Part shown: piece after piece, positions 27,145-36,309 of the stretch
How the letters are laid out: every line of letters begins with the position of its first letter
Position numbering within the stretch: position 1 is the first letter of the stretch
Assembly: GCA_900315565.1 (NCBI GenBank)
Contig: OMZS01000026.1
Location: 1-64,000 of the forward strand
DNA: 64,000 nucleotides
Reading direction: 5' to 3'
DNA from: an uncultured Prevotellaceae bacterium
GTDB lineage: Bacteria > Bacteroidota > Bacteroidia > Bacteroidales > Bacteroidaceae
Program-made: the position numbers and the translations under genes
The notes under the pieces: model-generated
What the model was told of the DNA's origin: nothing
Seen by the model: the letters and a program-made list of their open reading frames with translations, nothing else
Databases searched by the model: none

Positions 27145-27483
27145 CTATTTCTTTATTCGTGGATATATATTATGCTCAAAACATTTGTTTTTGTAAAACG
27201 TACTTTTTTCTTTTGTATTGTTCTTAGAGGGACATTCTGTTTCGCTTGTTTCCATTTTGTTTTGTGAGCAAACTCCACAAATAGGGAGAATGCTGCAAGA
27301 ATGACATACTTTTAACAACCTTTTCTTTTGTCTTTTTATAAATAGTTCGGATGTGACAATTTCCCCATTGCTTTTAATGACCCCATCTCTGCTTCCTTGA
27401 TCGAAATTTCTTGCCGTACAATGGAAAATATCTCCATCGTAGTTGATAACAATATTATCTGTATAATCTGCATAGCACCTCAT
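27145..27483 (-). CDS. SPASM-domain protein without radical SAM core
   Basis: A 112-residue protein matching the C-terminal Fe-S (SPASM) domain of radical SAM peptide maturases. The signature is complete: C3-x13-G17-x4-C22, then C60-x2-C63-x5-C69-x2-C72 (VCHSCSILPICGVC), with later cysteines C84 and C101. The radical SAM CxxxCxxC domain is absent: the frame upstream is open for 33 codons to a stop at 27583-27585 but has no start codon. It may be a decayed maturase or a stand-alone SPASM protein. The second is supported by a consensus promoter at 27617-27648 and by tight coupling (3 bases) to the TonB receptor. The start is the only ATG, just before C3. Confidence 0.6.
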   Translation of the reverse strand: MRCYADYTDNIVINYDGDIFHCTARNFDQGSRDGVIKSNGEIVTSELFIKRQKKRLLKVCHSCSILPICGVCSQNKMETSETECPSKNNTKEKSTFYKNKCFEHNIYPRIKK

Positions 27484-27616
27484 TATGCGATATTCAGGAT
27501 CATCAAGATTTGTGCGGAAAACTAATGATGATACATGACATGTTACAGGCGAAAAGCATGGAAATGAATAGGAAAAATGTTTTTACTTTCATAGTTAATT
27601 ATCTTTTTGGTTTCTG

Positions 27617-27648
27617 CAAAATTAGGATTTCGTTTTGTTACTTCCAAA
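27617..27648 (-). promoter_or_regulatory. Promoter for the SPASM/TonB-receptor operon
   Basis: On the minus strand: TTTG (plus CAAA 27645-27648), 20-nt spacer, TAATTTTG (plus CAAAATTA 27617-27624). The predicted leader to the SPASM ATG is about 125 nt. Confidence 0.6.
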
Positions 27649-27723
27649 TTTTTTGGCACTTATTTTTCGGGGGCGTTGCAAAATTCGAATACAGCTTAAC
27701 GCTCTGGTGTTCAATGTTTTAAA

Positions 27724-27741
27724 TATAGCTATATAGCTATA
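27724..27741. promoter_or_regulatory. 18-bp perfect palindrome between divergent promoters
   Basis: TATAGCTATATAGCTATA is its own reverse complement. Its centre (27732.5) lies within two bases of the midpoint between the -33 boxes of the leftward SPASM promoter (27648) and the rightward regulator promoter (27821). It is a good candidate operator for the divergently encoded HTH regulator. Confidence 0.5.
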
Positions 27742-27820
27742 ATGAAAGGTGAAGATGCAACGCTTAGGTTATTTGGCAATTAAGAAAAAGATGGTGGAAA
27801 GATAAAATAGTTTAGAAAAA

Positions 27821-27852
27821 TTTGTATGTCCCGACAAAGATTGATAACTTTG
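27821..27852 (+). promoter_or_regulatory. Promoter of the TPR/HTH regulator
   Basis: TTTG at 27821-27824, 20-nt spacer, TAACTTTG at 27845-27852. The message would start about 20 nt before the ATG at 27879. Confidence 0.7.
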
Positions 27853-27878
27853 CGAGGAAAAAGAATAGTTGCAGTTTT

Positions 27879-29498
27879 ATGAAAAGGTTTTTCTTGTTTT
27901 GGACTCTTTGCTCGAGCTTTGTTTTTTTATCGTCTTGCAGACACACTTCTGAATGCAGGAAACAGTTGGCGGAAGTAGAACAAGTGATAGAACTGTATCC
28001 TGACAGTGCATGGAAGATGTTGCAGAAGATAGACTCGGCAAGTGTCGCTGATGGAGAAGAAAAGGCTGTATATAATCTGCTCATGACGGAGCTGAAATAC
28101 CGTTATTATTTGCCCACTCCTAATGATTCTGTTATACGATATAGCTCCGATTTCTTTGCCGACAATGAAAATCCGCACTATCAGGCCACAGCATATTATT
28201 ATCATGGGTGTGTACTTCTGGAACTTGGAAAGCGTATGGAAGCAATGCAGATGATGAAAAAGGCAGAAGAAAGTTCGGGTAAGACTGATGACGAACTGTT
28301 GCGGAACAAAATCTATGAAAAACTATTCCACATGAATGTTAATACGAGTAATAGTTTGTTGGCGATGAAGTATGCAAGATTGTTTTTAAAAAGCTCGGAG
28401 CAGTTGCGTGATACGTTATTGATTTGTAGGGCCTACGATGTCATTTCGCTTGAATTTACTCGCTACAATAATAAGGATAGCGTCAGGTTTTATAAAGATA
28501 AAAGCTGGCAACTGGCAGAGAAGGCAAATATAAAGTATGCGCAGTTGTTAGCAAACAAGGCAGAGGAACTGATAAATGACAGCCTTTATGATGATGCAAG
28601 GGTTTTATTGGAAGAAGCTATAAGAATGGAACAACAGCCAGAATATGTCAAACTACTTGGAGATGTCTATAATCATAAAGGTGAAAACGAGAAAGCTTTT
28701 CTATGTTATAATAAGGTATTCGCATTTAATAATATAGGAAACAATATTATTGCCTATAAGGCTTTATCAAATCTGTATTTACGGCAGCAGAACTACAAGG
28801 AGTCGAGGCGGATGCTGTGGATGGCTGATAGCCTGGTTTATGCGCAAAGCGAACAGGCACAGTCTATGCCGCTAACTATGTTACAGCAGGAGTATGATCA
28901 ATCGATTGCCAGTCTGGCAGCCAGCCAGCGGCTAAACAGATGGCTGGCGGGTTTGTTGGTGCTAATTGTGTTGTTGGCCGTTGGAATCATTTTCTATCTG
29001 CTGAAGGTGAAGAAGCTGAAAAGTGTGTTAAGTGAGAATGTGCAGCGATATAATGAGACACTTCTTACGGTGAACCAGATGGAGTCAGCTGAGAAACTGA
29101 ACCAACAGAGAATCAGCGCACAGGAAAGCAGCATGGCCCAGATGAGCAGTGAACTTACAGATTTGAACAATTTGGTGGATAGGCAAAGGAAAAGACTGGA
29201 ACAGCAGCGTAAGGAGATGGCTCAAAGTCTTGGACGCGGAAAGGAACTGTTTGAGAAAGCCAAGCGCGGAGAACCATTCGCTAATTTCCAGTCAGCCGAC
29301 GAACAAAGTTTCATAGACTATTATGCATTCTCCAACAGCGAACGCTTTGCTCGGCTGATGATGGTCTATGGAACCCCTACACGACGACTGGTCACCTTTC
29401 TAATATTGTGCGATATGGGACTGAGTGACAAGGAAATCCAGCAAGTTCTCCACATCAGTTCATCTACCATCCGCTCCTATCGCTATCGTCTGAAGTAA
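27879..29498 (+). CDS. Membrane TPR regulator with C-terminal HTH
   Basis: A 539-residue Bacteroidetes-type regulator. The N-terminus has a lipoprotein-like signal (MKRFFLFWTLCSSFVFLSSC). TPR-like helices cover about residues 25-350. A transmembrane helix follows (WLAGLLVLIVLLAVGIIFYL), then a coiled coil rich in Gln/Glu, and finally a LuxR-like helix-turn-helix (LCDMGLSDKEIQQVLHISSS then TIRSYRYRLK). The layout suggests a sensor outside the cytoplasm linked to DNA binding inside. ATG 27879 is chosen because it follows the promoter and starts the signal sequence. It diverges from the SPASM/TonB-receptor operon with a palindrome midway, so it probably controls that operon and itself. The signal is unknown. 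Confidence 0.75.
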   Translation: MKRFFLFWTLCSSFVFLSSCRHTSECRKQLAEVEQVIELYPDSAWKMLQKIDSASVADGEEKAVYNLLMTELKYRYYLPTPNDSVIRYSSDFFADNENPHYQATAYYYHGCVLLELGKRMEAMQMMKKAEESSGKTDDELLRNKIYEKLFHMNVNTSNSLLAMKYARLFLKSSEQLRDTLLICRAYDVISLEFTRYNNKDSVRFYKDKSWQLAEKANIKYAQLLANKAEELINDSLYDDARVLLEEAIRMEQQPEYVKLLGDVYNHKGENEKAFLCYNKVFAFNNIGNNIIAYKALSNLYLRQQNYKESRRMLWMADSLVYAQSEQAQSMPLTMLQQEYDQSIASLAASQRLNRWLAGLLVLIVLLAVGIIFYLLKVKKLKSVLSENVQRYNETLLTVNQMESAEKLNQQRISAQESSMAQMSSELTDLNNLVDRQRKRLEQQRKEMAQSLGRGKELFEKAKRGEPFANFQSADEQSFIDYYAFSNSERFARLMMVYGTPTRRLVTFLILCDMGLSDKEIQQVLHISSSTIRSYRYRLK

Positions 29499-29776
29499 AT
29501 GATGTTTTTACACTAGTGTCCAAAGAAATATTGAATAGCCATCCTTGGCCATCATTTTCTGACTTTAATTTGAATTATCGATTCGATTAAATAACTCGGA
29601 CAAGGGTATCTTCTCAAAGAGAACCAACCCGATAGCTTGAAAGAAAATGAAAAGATTCTGTTCAATATGATACCCCGATGAATAACTATTCATGCCAAGG
29701 TTTTGAGTATAAATGTCGCGCCTACAAAGGCAAGTATTGCTGTTGCTTATATATAAAAAAGGAGAACCATTCTCGT

Positions 29777-30331
29777 TCAATGAGCGTTCATTACGCGTAT
29801 TTTCTTTCCCTCTTTGTTCCAAATGAATATCCAACTGCCTTTGCGGCTGGTAATGGTGTTATTTGACACACCCACTATCTCACCTACGTCTGAAACGTTC
29901 ATCGTCTTCAGTGTCCTGCCCTTGGCGTCGCAGATGTGGTAATAAGAGTAGCGTTTCGCAACGAAGAAATCGCTGCCCCACCCTTTCAGTTCTCCCACGC
30001 TGCCGCGCGACAGTCCACAAATCCGCTTGCCCTTTTCATCATAGACATAGTACCAGTTTTTTGTCTCCTCTATATATGAAATCTGCGGATAAGCGAGAGC
30101 AGTCTGAGCTTGCTCAGAGACAGCCGAGCGTGAGCAGGTTATGCAAATCTGCGGATAAGCGAGAGCAGTCTGAGCTTGCTCAGAGACAGCCGAGCGTGAG
30201 CAGGTTATGCAAATCTGCGGATAAGCGAGGGCTGTCTGAGTTTGCTCAGAGACTACCGAGCGAGAACTGGTTTGTTCCGCTTGAGCAGCCATCGCCAACA
30301 TGAGCATCACGATGATAAAAAGTTTCTTCAT
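29777..30331 (-). CDS. Secreted WG-like protein with 22-residue repeats
   Basis: A 184-residue exported protein. The signal peptide is MKKLFIIVMLMLAMAAQAEQ. Then come three copies of a 22-residue unit (SRSAVSEQAQTALAYPQICI plus TC), encoded by 66-bp tandem repeats at 30079-30276; the first two DNA copies are identical. The mature end has WG-like strands: WYYVYDEKGKRICGLSRG, YSYYHICDAKGRTLKTMN and WIFIWNKEGKKIRVMNAH. The repeat lies right after the signal peptide, so copy number can change protein length without shifting frame (66 is a multiple of 3). The function is unknown. It has its own consensus promoter 23 bases upstream. Confidence 0.65.
   Translation of the reverse strand: MKKLFIIVMLMLAMAAQAEQTSSRSVVSEQTQTALAYPQICITCSRSAVSEQAQTALAYPQICITCSRSAVSEQAQTALAYPQISYIEETKNWYYVYDEKGKRICGLSRGSVGELKGWGSDFFVAKRYSYYHICDAKGRTLKTMNVSDVGEIVGVSNNTITSRKGSWIFIWNKEGKKIRVMNAH
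30079..30276. repeat. 66-bp tandem repeat, three copies
   Basis: Units begin at 30079, 30145 and 30211, each starting AAATCTGCGGATAAGCGAG. The first two agree over their length and the third has several changes. The array is in frame in the secreted protein gene. Confidence 0.9.
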
Positions 30332-30353
30332 TGTTTTCGATTATATTTGGTGG

Positions 30354-30385
30354 CAAAGATAATAAATTGAATGCAATTTCACAAA
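30354..30385 (-). promoter_or_regulatory. Promoter of the repeat-bearing secreted protein
   Basis: Minus strand TTTG (plus CAAA 30382-30385), 20-nt spacer, TATCTTTG (plus CAAAGATA 30354-30361). It lies 23 bases before the ATG. Confidence 0.65.
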
Positions 30386-30427
30386 TTTGTGATTACAAAT
30401 CTGTACTGCTTGCCACTGCATCGTCAA

Positions 30428-31441
30428 TCAAATGCCAATATTCACTCGCAACAGTCCGACGCATTTGGTAGTGCCGTTGGTAGTGATGACATGTAGTACG
30501 GGCTTCAGCTGCAGGAAGTCAGTGAGATGGAGACTGCAGATAAGCTCTGTGGCCCATTCGTCGATATCGAGCATATGGGTGTAATCAGTGAATAAACCCA
30601 ACTCAGTACGTTTGAGGGTGTATTCCCCGCCAAGACCGCAGAAGTTTTTACATAAGCTGTTGCTGCCAAAAGCATGACTATAGACGGCAAGCAACCTGAG
30701 GTTGGGCGTCAGCGCCTGCTCGGTATAAACCCACGCCGAAGGGTGAATATCCGAATCGGTGTGCACAGTGCCTCCCAGGTAATAGCTACTGCCGCGATGG
30801 CGGTATTCCACCTGCCCTATGGCAAACACACCGTCACTCTTCGGGCAGATGCGGAAGACGTTGTAGTGCCCCTTGAACCGGTAGTTTCCCATGCCGTTAT
30901 AGACCGATGCCTGCAAGCGCAGGTTCTCATGGTCGTAGGCGTAATGAACGCCCATAGCGGCCACAGGGAAAGTGGCAATGCTTGCGTTCCAGCTGATGGT
31001 GGGGAAGATGCCGCACGAACTGTTGGTGAATAGGGCCAGTCCGTCGCTGCAGAAATAATCCTCATCTACGCGGCGGATACCACCAAAGAGCGAATGACGG
31101 TCGTTGATTTGCCAGGTGATGCCGGCCACCGTGAGTGCAAAAGGAATGTTCAACCCGTAGGTATCGATGTTTGAGTAACCCTGCAGGTCACTCACCATCG
31201 GTTTGTCTTCAGTAGAGAGCGTGCTAAGGGAATGTAACTGAAAGGATAACGCCCTTGAAATTGGTACGTCGGCATAAAGCTGCAGGAGGTTGGCCATGCG
31301 GGCTCTTTTGAGGTCTGTTTGCACTTCGCCAGTATAGTCCACCCCAAACGACGGACGCAGTGAGGTGCTGTCAGCACCCTGTGCCGACATATTCAGACTG
31401 CCCCCTATCAGAGCTGCCAGGAAGATGGTTGTTTTTCTCAT
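30428..31441 (-). CDS. OprB-like carbohydrate porin
   Basis: A 337-residue outer-membrane barrel protein. The signal peptide is MRKTTIFLAALIGGSLNMSAQ. Many alternating aromatic/hydrophobic strands follow, and the pattern RLQASVYNGMGNYRFKGHYN with the closing LKPVLHVITTNGTTKCVGLL resembles the OprB-type porins that Bacteroidales use as passive sugar channels. It lies after the GH78 gene in the same direction with a 249-base gap that holds a lone -7-like element (CAAAAGTA, 31562-31569). It may take up sugars freed by the neighbouring glycosidases, although those genes are frameshifted. Family call is moderate. Confidence 0.6.
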   Translation of the reverse strand: MRKTTIFLAALIGGSLNMSAQGADSTSLRPSFGVDYTGEVQTDLKRARMANLLQLYADVPISRALSFQLHSLSTLSTEDKPMVSDLQGYSNIDTYGLNIPFALTVAGITWQINDRHSLFGGIRRVDEDYFCSDGLALFTNSSCGIFPTISWNASIATFPVAAMGVHYAYDHENLRLQASVYNGMGNYRFKGHYNVFRICPKSDGVFAIGQVEYRHRGSSYYLGGTVHTDSDIHPSAWVYTEQALTPNLRLLAVYSHAFGSNSLCKNFCGLGGEYTLKRTELGLFTDYTHMLDIDEWATELICSLHLTDFLQLKPVLHVITTNGTTKCVGLLRVNIGI

Positions 31442-33230
31442 GTTTTTGCTCAGTTTTTCAACTTTAGCAGGCTCTGCTTATTGGGGTTAAAGAATCTGCA
31501 TAAGTTAACACATACAGGCATACAGGTGCTGCTGAAAACCTTCGAACGTCTATCCATTTTGCAAAAGTACTTATTTTTTAGTAATTTTGGTTGAGCAAAG
31601 GAGTATTTTATGATTTCTGAGAACATTCGATAATGATTTGCACAAATATTTCCCAAACAAAAGTGAGCGTAACAAAACGCAGAATGAGTTTTATTTATGT
31701 TGATTATTATGGAATTCGAGGTTGTGCGTTCCGGCTTCCAACAACATATCTCGCCCATGGGTTGATGCGTAGCCATCAGGTGCGATGAAGTGGACTTTCA
31801 TGCCCTTTGGGATGCTAATGGTGGTACGGAAGATGTTGCCACCATCCTTGAAGCAATACACCAATTCGCCTTTGACTGTCGGAATAGTAATAGCAGCTTC
31901 ATCGATGGAGCTGATGGCGGGATGGATGACGGTCTCTTTCCAACCGGCGACGGTGGGACGGATGCCGAGTATCTGCTCGCAGATGTCGGTGAGCATGCCG
32001 CCGCTCCAGGCATGGTTTGTCGAGCCGCCTCCGTAGCCGCCCTCCTGCCAGCCCTCGTAGAGCGTCGTGTGCTGCGGGTCGGCTATCATTGGCCCGAAAC
32101 GTCGCTTGAATCGCTCCAAGGCATAGTCGGCGTGACCCATCCGCATCAAGGCCTCATACACATATTTCTCCATATACGGACTGGCATACTCCTGTGTCTT
32201 CAACACCTCGAATATACGGTCGTATTTCGTGCTGTCGGCCAGTCCGCTCACCACGGCCATTGCCTGCACACGGTCGTCGGTGGCTCCCTGATACGTCGGG
32301 TGGCGGTAGGCATAGCCGTTCCAACAATAGTTGAAGGCCCTGCGTATCTTCTGCATCTGCCGTTCATAGTCGGCCGTATCGCCCTCGTGTCCCGTCAACC
32401 GTGCCACGTTGATGGCCGACTGCAAGGCCAGATAGTGCCACGCAGCCAGTATCAGACGCATGTCCACATCCGCCCCCCAGTCGCCCCAGGGCCATCCACC
32501 CTGCCGCTCGCAGGTCAGCCCGTTGTCATCGAGCGTCCACAAGGCGAGGTAGCGGCGCATGGCAGGATACACATACTCCATCGTCTCCTTGTCGCCCGTG
32601 TGCATATAGTAGTACCAGCATCCGTAGGTGCTGATAGCGGTGAGCGACTGCGCAGGCAGTTCCTTGTCCCAGTTCCCCGCGGGGATGGGCGAAAACAGCG
32701 TACCGTTCTCCTTCTGCCAGTCTGCCAGCTCGCGGATAGCCTTGCGCATCAGCAGGTTGGCACGGGGCGAGAGCTGGTAGAAACTCTGTCCCATCAGGAT
32801 GGTGACATCACCCCACCATTGCGCCCGTTCGCGGTCAGGACAGTCAAAGTAGTTGTCGCGCATGTTCACGTATAGTGTGCGCATGGCCTTTTGCCAGAAT
32901 CGGTTGATCGTGGAGTCGTTGCAACTGAACGAGCCCTCGAAGTTGCAGTCGTAGCCCGTTTCCCGATAGCCAATACCGTGAACGGTCAGCCGTGCCGACT
33001 TGGGATAGATGATGCGCAGCACGTCTCCGTTCATCCAGCCCAGCGATTCGTACTGCTGCCGCCCCTGCCGGGTGACGTACTCAGCCCTGACGCACTCGGC
33101 ACTGCCGCCCCAGGCGTGGTCCGTCTCCAGTCGTATGCAGGTGCCGTCACCCTCGTCGGTCACGTCAATCCAGGGAGTCATTTGCATATTATAGGGCAGC
33201 CTTACGGAGAGAACCACAGAAGCCTCCAAA

Positions 33231-33257
33231 GCCCCCCCCTTCTGCCCCCGAGGGGGC
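33231..33257. repeat. C8 homopolymer and GC hairpin at the GH78 break
   Basis: A run of eight C at 33232-33239 is followed by the near-palindrome GCCCCCGAGGGGGC at 33244-33257. The GH78 frame is lost in the C-run. The GC-rich hairpin looks like the dispersed CCCCCGAGGGGG-type repeat found in Bacteroidales spacers. Confidence 0.7.
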
Positions 33258-33380
33258 TACTATAGTTGTATCGACCTTTGTGGCAATCTTCATGCCGTAG
33301 TCGTGCCACTGAGGAATAGGCCGTTTCACCAGCTTGCCCCAGGGAGCAGAACCCCACACACCGATTTCCAGCGAAGACTT

Positions 33381-33430
33381 GTAACTTTGAACTTTGAACT
33401 TTGAACATTGAACATTGAACATTGAACTTT
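33381..33430. repeat. Heptanucleotide repeat inside the GH78 gene
   Basis: GAACTTT units, then GAACATT units, then GAACTTT again. It is translated as MFNVQCSKFKVQSYK in the rhamnosidase, nearly the peptide found in the M20 hydrolase at 15034-15091. Confidence 0.8.
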
Positions 33431-34104
33431 GGGGGGCCTCATACCGTATGTTCGACTCCGCCAGCCGAAAATTGGTGTATGGTTCGCCGCAGGTCTGATA
33501 GGCTTTCAGTCGCTGACTCTGCCATGAGGCATCGGTTGCCAATCCGATGGACGGAGCATGGACGATAATACCCGACTGTCCACTACTGACATGCGAAAAG
33601 CCCTGCTTGCCGAAGTAGCACAGCAGTAGCCGCACATCATTCTGCCCTTTTTGCAGATACGGCGCGAGGTCAACCACGTCATAATAGGTGTCGGCAGGGT
33701 TGGGACCGCGCTTCAGTCCACCTTCAAACACGGCCATTCTACCGTTCACCCACAGCCAGTACTTTGAGTCGGCGGCAATCCGAGCCTCACCCCTCTTCGG
33801 TTTCTTCTTCAGCGTGAAGGCCTTACAGAACTGAATCCATGTGTTCGGCTCGTTGCACCGCGGGTCGTCCGCCGTTATCCAGTGGGCCGTCTGAGCTGGT
33901 GCTGCCAGGGCAACCGACAATAGGACAAGCAGACAAAGAGCACATGTGGTATTCTTTATCTTCTCCATAAGGTGTTTCACGTTATTCATTATTCATTTCA
34001 ATTTACAAAGCACGACTTCAAAACAGAGATTTTCGTCCGTTCCTGCTGAGCAAGAAAGCCAAAGGCATCATAGCATACCTTTGTGACATGAGACAAGTCG
34101 CCCC

Positions 34105-35948
34105 CTATCGTTTGTTTTGTTTTATCACGACTTTTTTACCATCCACGATGTAGAGCCCATTTTTCATTTGACCATTTGAAGATTTCTCTATTCGCCATCC
34201 CTGCAAATCATATATTTCATTTTTCATCATGCTTTGTGTTTCATGCATTGAAGAAATGCCAGTCAGTGAGCTTTCACCAAACGTCCACTTGTCGAAGCTA
34301 ACACCACCCTTCAATATCAGGAAAACTGTATGTGTGCCGCTCAACGCGACGCTGCACTCAGTTGTCAGTTCCTGCCAGTTGTCGCCCGTGCTGCTGACGG
34401 TGGCAATGTCGGCTCCATCCTTGTTGTCGAGACGCAGGGTGACGCTGCCGTTACCTTTCAAAAGGCATTTCAGCACATTGGCGGTGCCATTGAAGTCAAC
34501 GTTGCGCACCTCGATGATGCCCTCAGCAGGAACAGGGGCGATGGTGCTGGGCGTACCCACCTTGGCAACCATGTGGCCCTCGCCGTCGGCCAGCTCATAG
34601 ACGATGCCGAGTGTGGCTGCGGCCGTGGCGGCATACTGGACGGTGTAGGGGTCGAGGTTCTTGATGGCCTTGACGCCCTCGAAGGTGGGCTTGCACTCTG
34701 GGTGTGGTTGTTACCGTAGTTCATGCCGTTCTCGCCGGTGTTCTTGAAGTAGTTGGCACCGTAGGTCCATGAACTTGCATCGAGCGGGGTCTTACTCTTG
34801 AAATAGACCATACTACAAGGCGTTGGCTTTTCGCCACCATAGTTCCACGGGGTGTGGTCGCTCCAGTCGTTATTATAAGTATATACGTAGGTGCCGTTGA
34901 TGAAGTTCAGCTCATTGGCCTCAAAGTGATAGGGCGTTGGTGGCAGCACAGGACCGGCAGCTACGGAGTGAAGGTCGGCATTCAATTTGACGATTTTGCC
35001 CTTGCCGCCGCCATAGGCAAGCCATGCATCACCATTGTCATCTACGACGGCACCCGGGTCGAAGCCGTCGGTGAGATTTTTGTTGAGTGGCGATGTCCAA
35101 GGACCTAAGGGCGACTTGGCCTGAATGACGCCGGAACCGGTGCCGCTGTTGGAGAAGTAAAGCGAGAAGAGCGTGGAGCCGTCGGCCTGCGGTTGGCTGA
35201 TGATAGTGGGAGCCCACGATGCCGCGATCCATGGCGCAATGTTTTTTACGTCAATCAGTCCGTGGTAGGTCCAGTTCACCATGTCGTCGGTGGAGATGAC
35301 GACGAGCGACTTGATGGCCTCGTAGCTGTTAGTGGGTGTGCCGGCCTCGTATTGCTGATGGTCGTTGGTGCCATAGACGTAGAGGCGGCCGTCGTACTCA
35401 ATGGCGGTGGGGTCGGCAATGTAGTGGAAGTCGAGCAGGGGGTTGGCCATGCCCTTGCCCAACTTGGGCGAGCCGACGGGCATCGTACCGACGTTGCCCG
35501 TTGAGTCCTTGGCACGGATGATGATGCTGTCGAAGTAGATGGTTGTTGAACCACTGGGGCCATCCCAACCTATGGTGATGGCAATCTTGACGAGAGTCTT
35601 GTTGGCATCGAAGTTCACGGTGTGGCTCGTAGCGCCGTTAGCAATCTTCGTCTCGGTAGTGGTGCCGTCGCTATAGGTGGCTACGACATTAATGTTATCG
35701 TAGTTTACGGCTTGGGCAAAGGTGATATCAAGCTTATTATAGACATTGGTGCTCAGGTCGTGGATGTCCCAATAGTTCTCGGCGTACTGGTTGTAGGAGA
35801 AAGCATTGTGCTCCACATCCTTCGTACCACCGCCACCGCTCCAACCGATGATGATATCTTTCACGTACAGACCGATGTCGTCCGTAGCAGCAAAGGCACT
35901 TGAAGTCAGAGCCATCAGCAGAATTGAAATATACATAATCCTTTTCAT
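34105..35948 (-). pseudogene. GH43 glycosidase with CBM6-like end, frameshifted
   Basis: A secreted five-bladed propeller glycosidase (arabinan/xylan type). The signal peptide is MKRIMYISILLMALTSSAFA (ATG 35946-35948). An N-terminal sandwich of about 150 residues precedes the GH43 domain, whose three acids are visible: IADPTAIEYDG (base), DGFDPGAVVDD (helper) and HFEANELNF (acid). The frame breaks at about 34690-34702, just after NYGNNHT. The other frame continues CKPTFEGVKAIKNLDPYTV, a CBM6-like module (LRLDNKDGADIATVSSTGDN) and a type IX sorting tail (EIYDLQGWRI, GLYIVDGKKVVIK). It is a probable pseudogene or sequencing slip. It lies upstream of the GH78 gene, so both glycosidases of this locus are broken. 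Confidence 0.78.
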
Positions 35949-36232
35949 AATCTCTTCTATATTATCAAATAATTCAACTATCGCTTTTTTAAGGGGGGCC
36001 GTAGTTATAGGAAGTAACAAATCTTTATGCCGATTCAAATACCATATATGATTCAATGGTATTTATATATCTTCGATTCGTTTGCAAAATTACGAATTTA
36101 TTTTAGAATTTCTTGCTTGTGTAGAGGATTATTTCATGATTCCCATTTACTCCCTGTACTCCCTGTAAGCGAACCTGTTATCCTTAAGTTGAAAAAAATC
36201 GCTAATCGAAGATTTACGTAGAATATTATTTG

Positions 36233-36240
36233 TACTTTTG
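36233..36240 (+). promoter_or_regulatory. Possible -7 element before the M15 gene
   Basis: TACTTTTG fits TAnnTTTG and lies about 70 bases before the ATG at 36310. No clear TTTG -33 box is found at 19-21 nt, so support is partial. Confidence 0.4.
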
Positions 36241-36309
36241 CACCCAATTAATCTATGTCTGGCATAGAGAAACATCATATTGATTTTATCAAAAAAAACA
36301 CGAATTAAA

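Larger units (their letters stand above)
31691..33968 (-). pseudogene. GH78 alpha-L-rhamnosidase, frameshifted
   Basis: One rhamnosidase gene split between two frames. The first part (33968 down to about 33240) has a signal peptide (MEKIKNTTCALCLLVLLSVA) and the N-terminal sandwich domain with SKYWLWVNGRMAVFEGG. The second (to 31691) has the catalytic (alpha/alpha)6 barrel with YFDCPDRERAQWWGD, GWPWGDWG and STNHAWSGG, and the C-terminal beta domain. The break is at a run of eight C (33232-33239; G on the coding strand): removing one base joins AEGGA to LEASVVLSVRLPYN in one frame. Residues near 190-205 come from a heptanucleotide repeat insertion. It may be a true pseudogene, a phase-variable gene, or a base-calling error in the homopolymer. 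Confidence 0.8.

Noticed and set aside
29565-29834. 89-residue frame after the WG-like gene
   Set aside because: Overlaps the end of the secreted protein gene in another frame; no domain, no start context.
31790-32875. 361-residue open frame opposite the rhamnosidase
   Set aside because: Antisense to the GH78 catalytic domain, whose motifs are clear.
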